From contig JAHQIW010005256.1 of assembly GCA_019055375.1 (NCBI GenBank), positions 1 to 64,000 on the forward strand: DNA of 64,000 nucleotides. The letters are read 5' to 3'. Within the stretch, counting starts at the first letter, position 1. Every line of letters begins with the position of its first letter. The DNA is from Parelaphostrongylus tenuis. Taxonomy: Eukaryota; Nematoda; Chromadorea; Rhabditida; Metastrongylidae. Positions 34,693 through 47,079 of the stretch are shown one piece after another. The notes beneath the pieces are model-generated. The model worked only from the letters and a program-made list of their open reading frames with translations. It had not been told where the DNA came from and made no database searches. The position numbers and the translations under genes were made by a program.

Positions 34693-34770
34693 TCCAATTA
34701 CGAACTCCTCAGAATGCCGGAAACACACAATTCCGCAAAGTTTATTCATCAAAGTGGGCTAATGGGACAT
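34693..34770 (+). CDS. Small candidate plus-strand exon
   Basis: Between CCAGTTGCAG and a GTAAAT donor the frame is open for 78 nt and reads QLRTPQNAGNTQFRKVYSSK, then WANGT. It begins and ends in phase 1. It is short, the donor is only fair, and no partner exon could be fixed, so it may be chance. Confidence 0.2.
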
Positions 34771-35159
34771 GTAAATAATGAGAATCATTCAGAAACAGAT
34801 CGATATCTGAATTCTAGTATGCATCGAACAAAATCTCTACCTCTAGTTTTCCGTATCATCAGGGTACGGAAGGTCTTGTGTACTGCATTGTGATACAGCA
34901 GAAGGGATTACGCATGAAAAGTCTGCCTCAACTGGGAAAGAGTTCATTGGTTCTATTCCCGGATAACCATTGATTGGCTCAACGTACAAAAGAAGTTTTG
35001 CTATAACGAAGATAAAGTACAACTACTAGGATGGAAAGAAGTTCCGGGTTACTCTTGAAGAATTGGAATTTATGAAAGAGTTCCGAACAAAAACAATATT
35101 CACTACTCTTCAAAATATAGGGCATCGTTTCTTACGATTTTGTGCCATCGGAAACATGC

Positions 35160-35385
35160 CTGCCCATGTATGAGAAATATCAAGTTCGGTTGCCAGTTCG
35201 TGAGCAGTTGACGACGATTCATCGTCCGAAGCAGTAATCAAATCTTCGTTGTTTAGCTTTATTGGACGTCCTGAACGAGGCTTGCCTTCGAGGTCAAGAA
35301 ATTCGCCACTGAGAAACCAGGTCCAGCAGCAGGGTCGCTTATTGTGCCTTCCCCTTGAACTTCGTTGATTTTATCGACTGCAGCT
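35160..35385 (-). mobile_element. Second mariner transposase fragment
   Basis: Reading the minus strand gives INEVQGEGTIS at about 35341-35380. After a shift it continues LEGKPRSGRPIKLNNEDL, then DESSSTAHELATELDISHT. The KPRSGRP block and the following helix are diagnostic of mariner transposase between the two DNA-binding helices. The frame breaks before the catalytic domain, which is not seen. The piece is short and frameshifted, so inactive. It is a different copy from the one at 17.1 kb, since it preserves a region that copy lacks. Confidence 0.65.
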
Positions 35386-35389
35386 CACG

Positions 35390-37530
35390 GTGAAAGACTC
35401 TATCTCTAATAATAACGCAATAAAACACGGACTTCGACTGAATCGTTGGAGATGGGGAGGCTTGTGACAAATTGAGAAGGAGGACTAACAATATCCATGC
35501 CTCCAATAGGAAAATCTTCCAATATAACAAACTGTAGTATTCCCCTGATATGCTTGGGAGTCATCTCATACTCATCTATGTGCCCAGAACTTTCTTCCCC
35601 ACCGTAATAAATGGGGACAGTTCTCTCCTGTAGAAGGGTAAACTAGATTTTGGAGTACTGAACTTCCAAGTCCATTCAAGTATGTCCAATTCGCTTAGAA
35701 TTTCCATTACAGAAGGTCTCTTAATGGAACAACAATGACATTAATCACTACAATTACTCGACCCACGCTTTCCAAACAAAAAAAAAAAACGTTTGAATTC
35801 CTTGTGTGAATCATTCGACAATCGCCAAACATCTTCACCAAAGAGTTCTAAAAAATCCTAAAGAGTGCTCTCAAACACGATAACTTAACTCTGAGGACCC
35901 TTCATAGTGCAAATGAGGAAAAGACGCGCCTACCATCTCGTTTCATGTTATTCGCGTCCGATACGAGTATTCATCGACGAGATCGACACGCTCGTCAACA
36001 CTCCACTCAATTAGTGTTTTGACGACGGCGAGCGTAAAGTTCTTCAGTAACCAGTAAATTAATGTCATCTCATATGACTATAACGGAGTCGATGCCGGCC
36101 AGCTATACCAAATTAGTGCAAATCACCCATTAGGGCACTATTGTGTAATCGGCACGCATTTTTCAACTTCCTCGGGGCAAGAGCATTTTTGTTTTCTTCT
36201 TAGACATTTGGTAACCTTCGAAACCTCAAATAGAAGTGATTCCCGCTACTGTATCGGTTATTTTAGAAGGTCTCCCTATTGAGGTGTAGCAGCAAAAAAC
36301 AGTAAAAAATGGACTTAGCATTACACGCGGATTATTGAACGTGTTTTCGTATTAATTTGGAAATCCCTTCTCCGTTTCATAGAGATTTCAGAATCCCTGT
36401 TTTGAAATTGTAGAAGAAACTTTGTTCTATAGTTCGATGGGCTTAGACTTTTATTTTCGATTCATATTGCCAAAACAACCCACTAAGAAGCTTAAGCCGA
36501 GTAGTGCAAAACGTAATCTTCTTTCGCTCTTCCAACGCTTACTGGAGACCTTTTCAGAGACAGATCCCAGCTTTAGAATCATTTGAGTTCATGCTATGAA
36601 ATAGCTTGAAAAAGTCTGTCAAAGCATCATCCACAAGCCCTAGCAGCCTAGATGTCGCCTGTTACAAATGTTGCAAAACCCCATCCAAACCCTAAAGCTG
36701 ACAAAACTGCGCACCTTGTGTGAAAAGAAGTATTGAATAATTACTAAATGCTTGAGGAAAAAGCAAAATTGTGCTTTCCAAAGGGATGAAAATTGCGTCC
36801 TCATAACAGAAATGTACACCTATATCAACACATTGTAAGCACGCTGCGCTACAGTAACCCGTATCAACTGTGTGAGCATCGCTTATCAAAGTCAGCTAGT
36901 TGGAATTCTTTCTATTAAACCTTCCTCATCTGCGGCAGCAAAATTTGCATAGCATATACTTCTCTTGAGTACCGAATGACCTCGAATAGGATGCATTCTG
37001 TAGTAGGTCCTCTATAATGTATTGGACTTAGCACTGAAGTCCTTCAAATGACTGAGAATAAAACCACAGCTTTTGCCAAAAAGAAAGCATATGTGGTTGA
37101 AATAATGTAAGAAGCTATTGAGAAAAACAAATCTAGTAGAGGAGATTCAATGCCGAAGGTGTACAGAGAGGAGAATTAGCTCGAAGTTGAGAATCACGAT
37201 TTTTCCGTGGATGCACGGACTTTCTCAAAAACAATTTACTGAGCAATAGCCATGATCGAATTCAGAATAAGAGAGTCAAGTGAATGATAGGAAAATCGAA
37301 TGATATTGAAACACCGGCTTGAATTTCTTGGGTAACATTTCGGAAATAATTCCAATTGTGAACGTACAGCTGTCCATTAGTGATGAAATAAACAATCTCT
37401 CAAATAAACACAAAAGATTGAAACACTCCAAGATAAACTCTATAATGTATAAAAATTTCTTATTTTGCTGTTTGTTTGCGGTTCTTTGATATTGTATATA
37501 TACGTCTAAGAATATTGAGTTACATGCAAA
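35390..37530. other. Stretch without supported gene
   Basis: A diverged copy of the AT-rich repeat seen at 12.0 kb lies at about 36330-36600. No exon is supported. Confidence 0.35.
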
Positions 37531-37535
37531 ATATT

Positions 37536-37606
37536 CGACCTCAGGCGGGAGTTGAACCCGCATTTCACCTACAGCGAGGTCGCGTACTATCACTACATCG
37601 TGTTCA
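37536..37606 (-). repeat. tRNA-like sequence with intact T arm
   Basis: On the minus strand the T arm GCGGG-TTCAACT-CCCGC is perfect and a GTAGTGATAGTACGC segment resembles the D arm and A box. The acceptor stem does not pair well. It belongs to the same broad class as the other tRNA-like repeats but differs in sequence. A long minus frame over it (37276-37674) is a chance frame. Confidence 0.5.
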
Positions 37607-38811
37607 ATGTTCTTGAATTCTGTAATATTTCTTCGTGATTCTTCGATGCATACCTTTTTAAAGTCGTATTTCACACAGCACTTTAACCTTTAGGTGATTT
37701 ATGAAAATCTTTAACACTTTCCAAATATAATGTGGTAGTTTATTACCACAAGGACATATTGAGACTGCTGGGGTGAAGAAGAAAACGCAAGATGTGATCA
37801 GTCACAAAAAGATCCTAGTAGTATATAGCTGATAATAAAGTGGAGAATTTTTTATAATTCCCACTTTGTACTTGGTAAAGTAGAATAAAACATATTAAGG
37901 GCAAAAGCATGTTTTCGAACAAGCAAGACATTAGGTTGGTCAACAACGAAAATGTTATTGAAAACACATTTATGATGCCCTAAATGTACGGCATAAAAAT
38001 AATCAATTGCAGATCCGATTTCATTTACATAAATTCCTCTTGAGCACCCGCCCAGTTTGATTGAAAAGCAACTCTAGCACATTCAAAGATGGAAACAGTA
38101 GGCGCCTCGCACGAAGATTAAGTGAGCTCAGAACCTGAACCGGCTTTCAGAGACGACCCGCTGGGTAGCCGAATGATTCTTCATGCAACTTTGCAATCAT
38201 CGTCAATGGCAACCAACTGACGATAGTATGTCACGTGTACAAGATTCACTGTAGAAAGGTATACCATGAAGTTATTAGATAACATAACTTATGTGTGATC
38301 TTGAGGAAATTCGATCCACAAACTTCTTTTTCCCCCTAAGTTGGTGCCAAAACATTCAGCAACAACTTAAAACAGACTCTCAATAGATTTTGACAGAAAT
38401 GACCTGCTTCGTTTATTAGGCTAACGTGAGTCTGGCAAGAAAAAATCATTTCGATAATTTTGTGACAAATTCCGCTTCTAAAACCGAATCTATTCTAGCT
38501 GTTGCTTACGAATGACCCGATCCGCCAATGAAGATGACACCAAAATATTAGCCAAATGAATCTTTTCTGCCATCTCCGTACTAGTGATCTGAAAATGTAC
38601 TAATTTTTCAGATAATAATGTTTATAGGAAAAATTAGGTCCTGTATGTGACGTGAGCAAAGGCCAGTTGGTACACTTTAGAGAAAGATCGTTTCTGCTTT
38701 TAACAACTTCTGTAATCGGAAACGTTATGTAGTGCTTGATCTACAAAACTTCTTTTAATTTTATCGCTTTTTGTAGAAAAATTATGATATTACAACTATA
38801 TGTCTGATAAT

Positions 38812-38948
38812 TTGAATGATAAGCAAAACTCCGAACCTTGAACGAGACTTGACCGCGCGTTCCATTTTTCAGGGAGCGCCTCCGAAAACGGTGAAACACG
38901 GGTTCAACGCACGCTCGAATTTTAAGGTTTTGCTTATCACTCATCATT
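38812..38948. mobile_element. Palindromic element with tRNA-like B box
   Basis: The ends ATGATAAGCAAAAC and GTTTTGCTTATCACTCAT are inverted copies. Inside, a plus-strand ACGGGTTCAACGC resembles a Pol III B box and a GGGAGCGCCTCC hairpin lies at the centre. It sits immediately before the ATG of the candidate exon at 38956. Confidence 0.5.
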
Positions 38949-38955
38949 ATTGGCT

Positions 38956-41738
38956 ATGCGATGTTGCCGGTGGAAAACTGTGGTATTAGCTGCCCGAGGT
39001 TTTCCAACATGTATCAAATTGGCCGCAACTGCTACAACTGTACACCATGCTCAGTTTCACAGGCTTGCTGCTACCGTGCAAGATGGAGTTCGGAAAGACA
39101 AACAGGCTTACATAGTTCAAGACGTGTAAGTCCAATAGATTTTCTAAAATAACTCATAATATAGTTGGCATGTAGACTGGAAACCTTTGAACATCCGTAA
39201 AACTTCCCAAGGAAACCATCCTCTTTCTAATCCACTTGTCATGATCGTACAGAACAAGTGAGAGAAAAACTTTCATGTTCAGTCCATGTATAAAGTGATG
39301 CTGGATGTCTTTCAGTGTCTAGCTGTGGGAGCTCTCAAAACCAAGAAATCGACATATTCTATGGCATCAAATTTTTTGGTCGAAAATGATGATGAGTATA
39401 CAGTAAATTCTTGGGTGAATGTTCGGATACTTTCATTCAGTTGACTATTTTGCATATATCACCCAAGAAAACTTAAGGATTGCACGCTGGCTTGGCTGAC
39501 AGTTGAAAATTCCGTCTTCTTCGCAAATGCCATTGAACACTGATCAAACTCCTCAAGGTAGAATTTCAGGACTGTGTCGATAAAGTGCTTTCAAGTGTTT
39601 ATCACATGCTATCACCGGCACCTCCAGTTAAGTTTGGCACCACTTTGCCTCGTTTAGAGTAGGTTGTGATCTTGGTTGAGAGGGCTTCAAATCAGCAACC
39701 AAGTGTGGTATTGCATGGCTTAAAAAAACATTGCCATTCAAGAGCCTAATATACGTAGAATTTTGGAACAACACTGTTATAGAGCCTTTATATCAGCGTG
39801 GTGGAGTAGGAAGTAAAACCAAGAACTAATTAACTGTGAGCTTCAAAATACTTTAGATGTGCAAATTTAACCAACTTCGTGCCATAATAATGCCTAAGTT
39901 AGTGACTCATAAACTCAGATGGGGTAATTATATTTTGACTTTAACTGAAACTTCTTGAATTGTATGAGATTTGTTGAGAGAGCATCAATGCCGCGAAAAG
40001 AAAAGCTGCTTCCCTAAAGGAAATTCAATTTGAATATCAAAAAAACTAGATAAGAATGTTAGTTTGATGAGCGGACGTGGTGACTGAAATGCTGCATGAA
40101 AATGGAATTTTCACTTGAATTGAGCCAGCGCCAAGCCGGAAGGGCCGTCGGCGCTGATTGCACGCAGTCGGGGGGATGCGCCGATACGAGGCGGGAAGAA
40201 GATGCAAATGCTAGGCTATTCTCACAAACAATAAGCAGAGCCCTCAATATCGATGATCTCTGGAAGAGTGCTATAGACTGGTGGAGTAAGTTCTAAAACA
40301 GCTAATCGACGGGAATAGCATAAAACCTCTGCAGTACTAATCGAAAATGGTGGACTAATCGTATTCTATATAACTAATGCGCAGAGGAATATAATCCGTG
40401 GTAAAATAAACAAGACTTTGCACGGAAGGACTTCGGCTCAGAAATTACGCAATGTTTTTGTCAGCGCGAACCTTCGTAGCAACGGAACGGCAAGAAAAAA
40501 GCGAGAAACCAGGAGTTTTAGAGACGAAAGTAAAAAGAGGGCCTTGTCAAAAAGCAGTCAAAACTAATTTTTCAACGAGTCAAGTCAAAGTTAATGTTGT
40601 TGGATTTCGAGTGTAGAAGCCAATGTAGCAAATCACCTATCGCTCCAAGTTGGCGACAAATTCTTTTCACTGCTTAACAATGAAGCTGCGTTCCTGACTG
40701 CTAGAGTATCAAAACATTTCAGGAGTTAGGGCTTTGAATAAACTCGAATGTGACTTGGCTCTATCGTAATAATCTCATATATAGTTTTTATGGCACCAGC
40801 CGCTATGCTCGAATCAAGCGACTGCTATGAGCGACGTTCACGAGCAAAGAAACGAATGGAGAAAGCGCTGGTCTCTGCATAACGCGCGAAAGCAGGCTGT
40901 CTAAGTAATCAGACATTTATAGTTTTCATATGCTATACCTGGAACCGCAGTGTGTTTGGAATAGAAAGTTTAAATTTCTGAAAATTCATGAGGAGATGCA
41001 AGTTTCTAAAATTCCTGGCGGAACAGCGATATCTGACAGTATAGACGACAGATCTGAAATTTGCATCGCATCCTACTAAACGAAATTCTGAGCGCTCATT
41101 TGGTTTTGAGTTCTAACTGATATGATAGATTTGGCAGAGTGAGATTTGAAGCAGTGAGATGGTAAAATATACGTCATAAGCACCAGGAAGTTGGGACTTC
41201 ACGGCAATAAATCAAGAAATCTTTGGACTCATGCTTACGGATTAGAGAACAGTCATACTTTTTGCCCAGTTTAACGCCTTTTATTATGAGCCGAGACATG
41301 CGGACGCAAAATTGAGTGGCCATAATCATTGCAACCTACAACTTAGTAGAAGTCATACCGTAACGCAAATATCAAAGACATGACCTTGGTAGAGCTGCAG
41401 CGGACTGCAAAACTTTGGACACTTTCGTTCATAATGAGAAATTTAATTAATCTATGAATTTAAAAACACCTGAATAGGTCATGGTAAATAAATGCAGATT
41501 AAAGACAAACTACAAGCTTTTAGGGCAACGACGTGTTTTCGCAGACGATGAGACTTTTCGTAGTTTACATATACCACTCTGCGCAGTCCAGTGTTGAGAA
41601 AAATAAACTATCTGGAGCCTAAACTGGAGATGAAGCTTGTGATGCAAATTGGCGATAAAGTGGTACAGTTCATTCAGAACAGATCACATCTTCTTCGATC
41701 ACATATTCTAAATCCGGGTTCGGCTTATTATTCACCAA
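38956..41738 (+). CDS. Candidate plus-strand nested gene, three exons, product unknown
   Basis: Three plus-strand blocks end at good donors. Block one, 38956-39125, starts with an ATG and reads MRCCRWKTVVLAARGF, IKLAATATTVHHAQFHRLAA and VRKDKQAYIVQDV, then GTAAGT. Block two, about 40129-40285, contains REEDANARLFSQTISRAL and NIDDLWKSAIDWW, then GTAAGT. Block three, 41592-41738, follows AGTCCAG and reads LRKINYLEPKLEMKLVMQ, IGDKVVQFIQNRSHLLRS and ILNPGSAYYSP, then GTGAGG. Blocks two and three agree in phase, making an Ile/Met-type codon at the join. The link from block one to two needs an unusual GAG acceptor or another exon. A second frame of block one is also open and Cys-rich. No family is recognised. 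All of it lies inside the 20-kb gap between minus-strand exons. Confidence 0.33.
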
Positions 41739-41739
41739 G

Positions 41740-44700
41740 TGAGGAAAACGTTAAAAAAGAAAAATTTATAGTTTTTGTTTCCTGAAATCTCTATGGCTCA
41801 TCATCTAGAGCTATTTTTGAACTTTACAACACTGTTGTCATAGGATCTTTTCTCGAAAATCCTGAGGCGTCGTGATTTTTGACTAGAAAATCACAGTACC
41901 ACAAAGAACAGTTCAAGAATTGATTTTATAGTGAACGAGTTCCAAATGGCTGTGATATGACATTTGAGCTACGCTCCGATAATGGCCTGCTCTCTTGTGA
42001 TGTGCAACCTACCGTTGCTAAAGAAATTAGATTCTCGCAGAAATTTCTTCAGAATTGTGAATCTTTCGGTGCTTCTCATCAAAGAACCTTTGGATACTGG
42101 CTAACTATTGATTTTTCTAAGAATTCAGACCTGACCGTTTCCTAGTCTCTCTTCATCAAAGTTTCCCACAATCCATTGTGAAAGCGAGAAAGATTTGCAG
42201 CGTTGCAACTGAAGTTTTCCAAGGCGGCAGCAATTTCTCTGGTAGTGGCTATTATTTCGACTAGTCGTCACCGATGGACCAAAAACTATGTGATAGACCG
42301 AGTCACATTCCAATATCAAAGTACTAAATAGGATCCTACCGCTTTATGTAAGCATTGCGTGAAACGCAGCTCACTGTTCTAACTATGGGACCACGCAAAC
42401 CATCATAGCGATATGAAACTGTCATTAACACAAATGCTTTTCAACGAGCTTACACAAGTAATCATCATTGAAGCTCGATCAACAGCCACGTATTGGAGAG
42501 GGACCGAACACCTAAAACGCGACGGATATCACAAGAACTTTTGGCTGATCGAAATCCATCATTTCACTTAATTATAAGATCCTATATTACATAATGTGGC
42601 AATGCTAAGAAATCTTGCATCCGATTTTTCTCGTTGCCATTATCTGCGAGGATCTTCAAGTTGCATGTAGATTCGGTTGTTTCTTGAAAATATCAGCCTT
42701 CCCTATGAATATTCCTGAATTCCGGTCGAGAAGACTTATCTGCAGTTTTAGAATATCTGGGTTAAGGAGTTCTCATTTCATTATTACAACCACTCATTGG
42801 ATTTGTTGATGGAAGAAGATCTTTCCAGACAAGTGTGCACCGATTTTTCGACTCCAAAAATGGGGGTTTGCTGACAGGATGCAAAGCGAAAACTAAACCT
42901 TACGTGTGTTACACAACATCATTTCTACCACTGTGCACTGACTCACAACGAAAGATTTATCCAAAATTCTTAGTGTTCCATACACTCCTGCGGATCATGT
43001 GGAGTTTTCAAGAGATATCGTGCCTGTCGTTATAGTGGTGTAGCACAATATTGAATTATTTTTGATTTATGAAAAGAAAACACTCTAATCTATATCACTT
43101 GTACGTTGCTCTTACATTAAATTTTTCCGAAGGGCAAAAACACACTAAATGGCTTCAGTAGTTTCACTGAGTACCGTTTGGTGCATGCTACCATTACTTG
43201 TTTCAATTTTGAAACGGTAGTTGAAGGAAGGCTTTCAATAAAGAGGAGAGTTAGAAGAAGTGGGATAAATAACGGTGTGGAACATTTTTATGATAAAAGC
43301 ATTCCACATGTCCCTAGGGGATCTACGTAGCCGAACAAGGCACAAAATCAGGGTTCTAGAAGAAAGATAAATCGACAGGTGGGCTGTCGAAGATGGTTGG
43401 TCTTAATTTAGAAATCACTGGGCAGGAACACCAGCAAACTCACTCATGGTAACGATTATCGGTTAGTTTAGTTATTAATCAGAAAAAACTTGCGAATGAT
43501 GCCAAGAAAAACAAACAGATAGAGAAAAGACTCTTGAATGACGACATACTCAGGCAAATCTTTGCCGATCCTTCAGATACGAAATCGCGATATCCCATTC
43601 TTGTTCGATACCAGAACAGCAGCACTTTTTTCAATGAATTTAGTTTGTCGTCATTCCTTTCAATTCACCGGTGCGCTCAACCAATGGAGCTTATCTATTT
43701 TGCTATAAATTTCCTGCTTTTTTGATGACTTTTTCCACGAATTGTACATCATGCTCGCAGAAAATTACTGTCAGAGCCGAGAGTCATATGCACTTATTGG
43801 TGACAAAGTATATGCAAAGCGTTACATTTACGTTCAAGAACAACTATCTTTTTCCATTGCTAATATCTAGACGTCTCTGATTTATACGACAGCTGTATCA
43901 TTCATCTTCAAAGTCGTTTACCACAGATTTTAAGCACAGGTCTCTTATGAATCAGGTGCTTATGTTGCTTATCAATCCAAAGAACATTTATAGGTGGTTA
44001 TGGTAGCGAAGCACAGCTAGCTAGCGGGATCCGCATTTTTGGAAGACATGAAGGATACATTTTTTCATGAGCACTTTATATTCAATGACACCAACAAATT
44101 GCTCGTCGACTCTTGCTATGGTAAGAAATACTGATATTAAGATTTCCAAAAGTAGGAGAGAGGCTTGTTGGGGAGACAAACCACCAACTACTTATATCCT
44201 AATAATTTAACAGCACGTTTATTATGTAGGATGCAATTTGCACATGGTTCTGAGACACTGATAGTCTTAGTACTAAAAATTTTCTACTCCGTTTAGACAA
44301 AATAACGTGTATGGGTGACTGAACTGTTCTAACAGATAAACCGCACACTCCAGATTACGGTAGAAATTTCCTGGATGATGAATGTCACAAGCCTCTTTCT
44401 GAGCAGTTGGTAGAAGTAACAGATTCTCAAGAGAGAGAAAGTGCCGAATATGAAAACTAGAGCCATGACGACCATTCCACGATGAGAATGCTCATACGAG
44501 AGCTTTTGATGTGAGTAATTATTTTAGGAAGCGGTAAAAGAGATTGATGAGATAGATACACCTTATTGAAGAAGTCATATTCAAGCACTACACTACTGAT
44601 CGCGCTATGTTTGATCAGAGGTAATCGTCTATGGATAAATGGCACATAATCCTACTATAATTGGACGTTTTTCACGCATTCCAAATGCGTTAGGCACTAT

Positions 44701-45260
44701 TCCAGTAACTCAAGTATCTTTTTTCTAAAGAAAGAGCTCAATGCCGTGGAGATTTGAGGTAATGTAGTGCTGCAGAAGAAACAGAATCAGATGTGATGAC
44801 GTAATGGGACTCAAAGATCACTGACTTTACATATGTAATACCGAAATTGACATTCACGTGGACTCTTCAGACACAGCTGTAAAGCACAAAAATTCAACCG
44901 ACCGTTATTTTGACTATCAAGCTAGGTGCTCAGCTAATAGCAGAGCATTACGGTAAAGTAATATCGTTGGCGCCACATAGTAATGATGAGTACCAAACAG
45001 TACGGCTTCAATACTACTTGCAGTTGAAGTACTCACTGTTCTTTTTTGAAGATTTTTGGGCCCTTTGACAGCATTGAAATTAAATCGCGTTCATTTTGTT
45101 CAGATTTTCAACACAAGAGAGTAAATATCCCTTCCACATATCAGGAATGTATCCAGACGAAATTGTGGAAAAATGAAAGAGGAAAACTCTGTGAATAAGA
45201 CACTGATTTCGTATTGCTTCTAATAGAGCAAGTTGGCTTCTCTGTGATCAAACAATGAAG
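41740..45260. other. Stretch without supported gene
   Basis: A plus frame at 41957-42145 (MTFELRSDNGLLSCDV) looks protein-like but has no splice sites. Nothing else is supported. Confidence 0.35.
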
Positions 45261-45268
45261 ACATGTAC

Positions 45269-45387
45269 CTCCATGGATGCTCATAAAATCCTATACATTT
45301 ACAGTCGACTACATGGCATCTGGCATCCTTCAACACGTCGTCCACTTTGATCAGTCGGCTTGTCGTCGTCGACATCTCGCTGTGAAT
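45269..45387 (-). CDS. Candidate Cys/His exon
   Basis: After a GTGTTTTACAG acceptor the minus strand reads IHSEMSTTTSRLIKVDDVL, then KDARCHVVDCKCIGFYEHPW, and reaches a GTACAT sequence that could be a donor. The Cys-His spacing in RCHVVDCKC is suggestive of metal binding. The frame starts in phase 0, which does not fit insertion between the exons at 54488 and 34407, so it would belong to another gene. The overlapping minus frame with LLFLFVPFVINTF just upstream is probably intron. Confidence 0.3.
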
Positions 45388-45799
45388 CTGTAAAACACTC
45401 ACATAAGTGTGGTGTTCCGAGAGTGAAAGTGTTGATGACAAACGGAACGAACAGGAATAAAAGAATCGCAAACGTCTTTGATGTTTTCCAATATTGTTTA
45501 TTCAGTTTACGGTAAAATTTTAAAGTTGCAATAACAGGTTTAGACAATCAGTACAAAATCTCACGCCACTTCTATGCTTATTAGTCAACAAAACCTTGAA
45601 TTCTTCTTCGAATGCTAACCTGTTCTTGAAATTGACATTCACTAGATAAATCGTGCTGTAATAAACGAGCTGCAATACCATCTTCCACATTACCCTAGAC
45701 AGCCGTCAAATATTTTTACCGCAAGAATTCTTTATTTTAGCGCTTTTAGTAGCACTGTTATGATTTTATAACTATAGATCCAATAGTGCTGAGCGACAT

Positions 45800-46030
45800 G
45801 TAAAACTTTGAACTTCTGGCGGAAGTTGAATCAGGACTCATCATTCTCTCGAAGCGTGTGTTATCTACTGCTCTACCGGTGCACCTGTTCTGTATCACTC
45901 TTTTGCGATAGAAGGAATGATACAAGGGTAGAGTGATTGCAGGACAGGATCGGAGCAGTGGACAGGTTATCGCACGCCTTTTGGAACGGTAAGACATGGA
46001 TTCAACGCTCGTTCGATAGAGTTTTGCATA
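45800..46030. mobile_element. Inverted pair of tRNA-like sequences
   Basis: A minus-strand tRNA-like unit (about 45808-45895, with GGTAGAGCAGTAGATAACA and a GATTCAACTTCC B box) faces a related plus-strand unit (about 45925-46022, with GGATTCAACGC). The two halves align as an imperfect inverted repeat around 45910. Both sides end in AAAACT-type sequence next to the B box. Confidence 0.5.
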
Positions 46031-46814
46031 TCTTCAAATATACTTGGATTACCTAGTATTCATATTATGCGTAACCAGTAGAGTTCAATATCTTCATGGA
46101 CCTACCTCTTATGTGTAATATTGGATGAAATAGTGTCTTGTCAACGTGAGGCCCCCCTCCCAGGTGTAGTATAGGTGGCTGAACGCGAATGAAATGTGAC
46201 GCTATGCTTGTATATTCAGAGAAGGACTCTCTATTTCTTCTATGCCAGATTGACCTTTTGTATGTGCGCAGACAAATTATGTGAGGGGATGTTTGCATGA
46301 ATGCGGATTATATCCTGCGTATCGATTCTGTCGAAACAAGGCCCTCCAATCAAGAACCAAAAGAGACAAAACAATGCAATCAAGAGAATGGCAAATAAAT
46401 CAAAGATGGTTGCTTTAGAATTACCAATAAAAAAACTTCGAAGAGCACATTTATGGGTGGGTAACCCTTGTCAATTTGGAAAAACAAAAAGCCTCATTTC
46501 AATAAGACTAATAGTCCCAGGAGAATTTCATCGGTTTAACGGAGGCAAAATGCTAATGAAGAGCGAATGCTGTATCGGGACAGTCAGATTAAGCGTGACA
46601 GAGATGGTGAGCGAAAGGTGAGCTCAGTCACCTTAGCAAAGAAGACCACCTGATAGCTCCATAACGACCGCCTTTGAGTTGGATACTGATGCTTCCCATT
46701 ACGCGGAAATGGTAAACCTCGGTACTCAACAACCACAAACATTCATCCAGTATGCAGTAACTTCATTAGAGATTAGACTCCTTTACAACGACATGTTCAT
46801 CAAAGTAGTAAATG

Positions 46815-47075
46815 TCTCAGAAGACGACACCACTTTGCCATTTCGTTAGAAGTACTCTGCTCTTCTCATAGAAATGTCATGCAGAAACTTGGATAACAAA
46901 TGCAGCAGCAAATTTGATGATGCATGGGTGACCATCTTTTCCTTCTCTACGATATCTCGTTTAGAAGATCCGACATTCGTCAAACGAAACGAATACTGCA
47001 CAAATTGGGTAGAGCGTGTGAACAAATAGCTTTACGGCTGAAGCAAAAGAACATGATATTCATGAGAACTTCCAT
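46815..47075 (+). mobile_element. RTE-type reverse transcriptase fragment with degraded active site
   Basis: Reading the plus strand gives NVMQKL, then after stops and shifts DHLFLLYDISFRRSDIRQ, KRILHKLGRACEQIALRLKQ and KNMIFMRT. This follows the order of the RTE-type RT core: ENxMRKL, the (H)LRFADDIVL active-site strand, the spacer helix, then IGLRLNxxKTxFM. The catalytic FADD has become LYDI, so the enzyme would be dead. Flanks show no more of the element. Confidence 0.6.
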
Positions 47076-47079
47076 TGCT

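Noticed and set aside
37276..37674. 132-codon minus-strand frame
   Set aside because: It covers a tRNA-like repeat and AT-rich DNA, has no family motif, and no splice support.
45299..45547. A 15-base intron joining two minus-strand frames
   Set aside because: GTGAGT and TTTACAG occur 15 bases apart, which is too short for splicing. Only the downstream block was kept.
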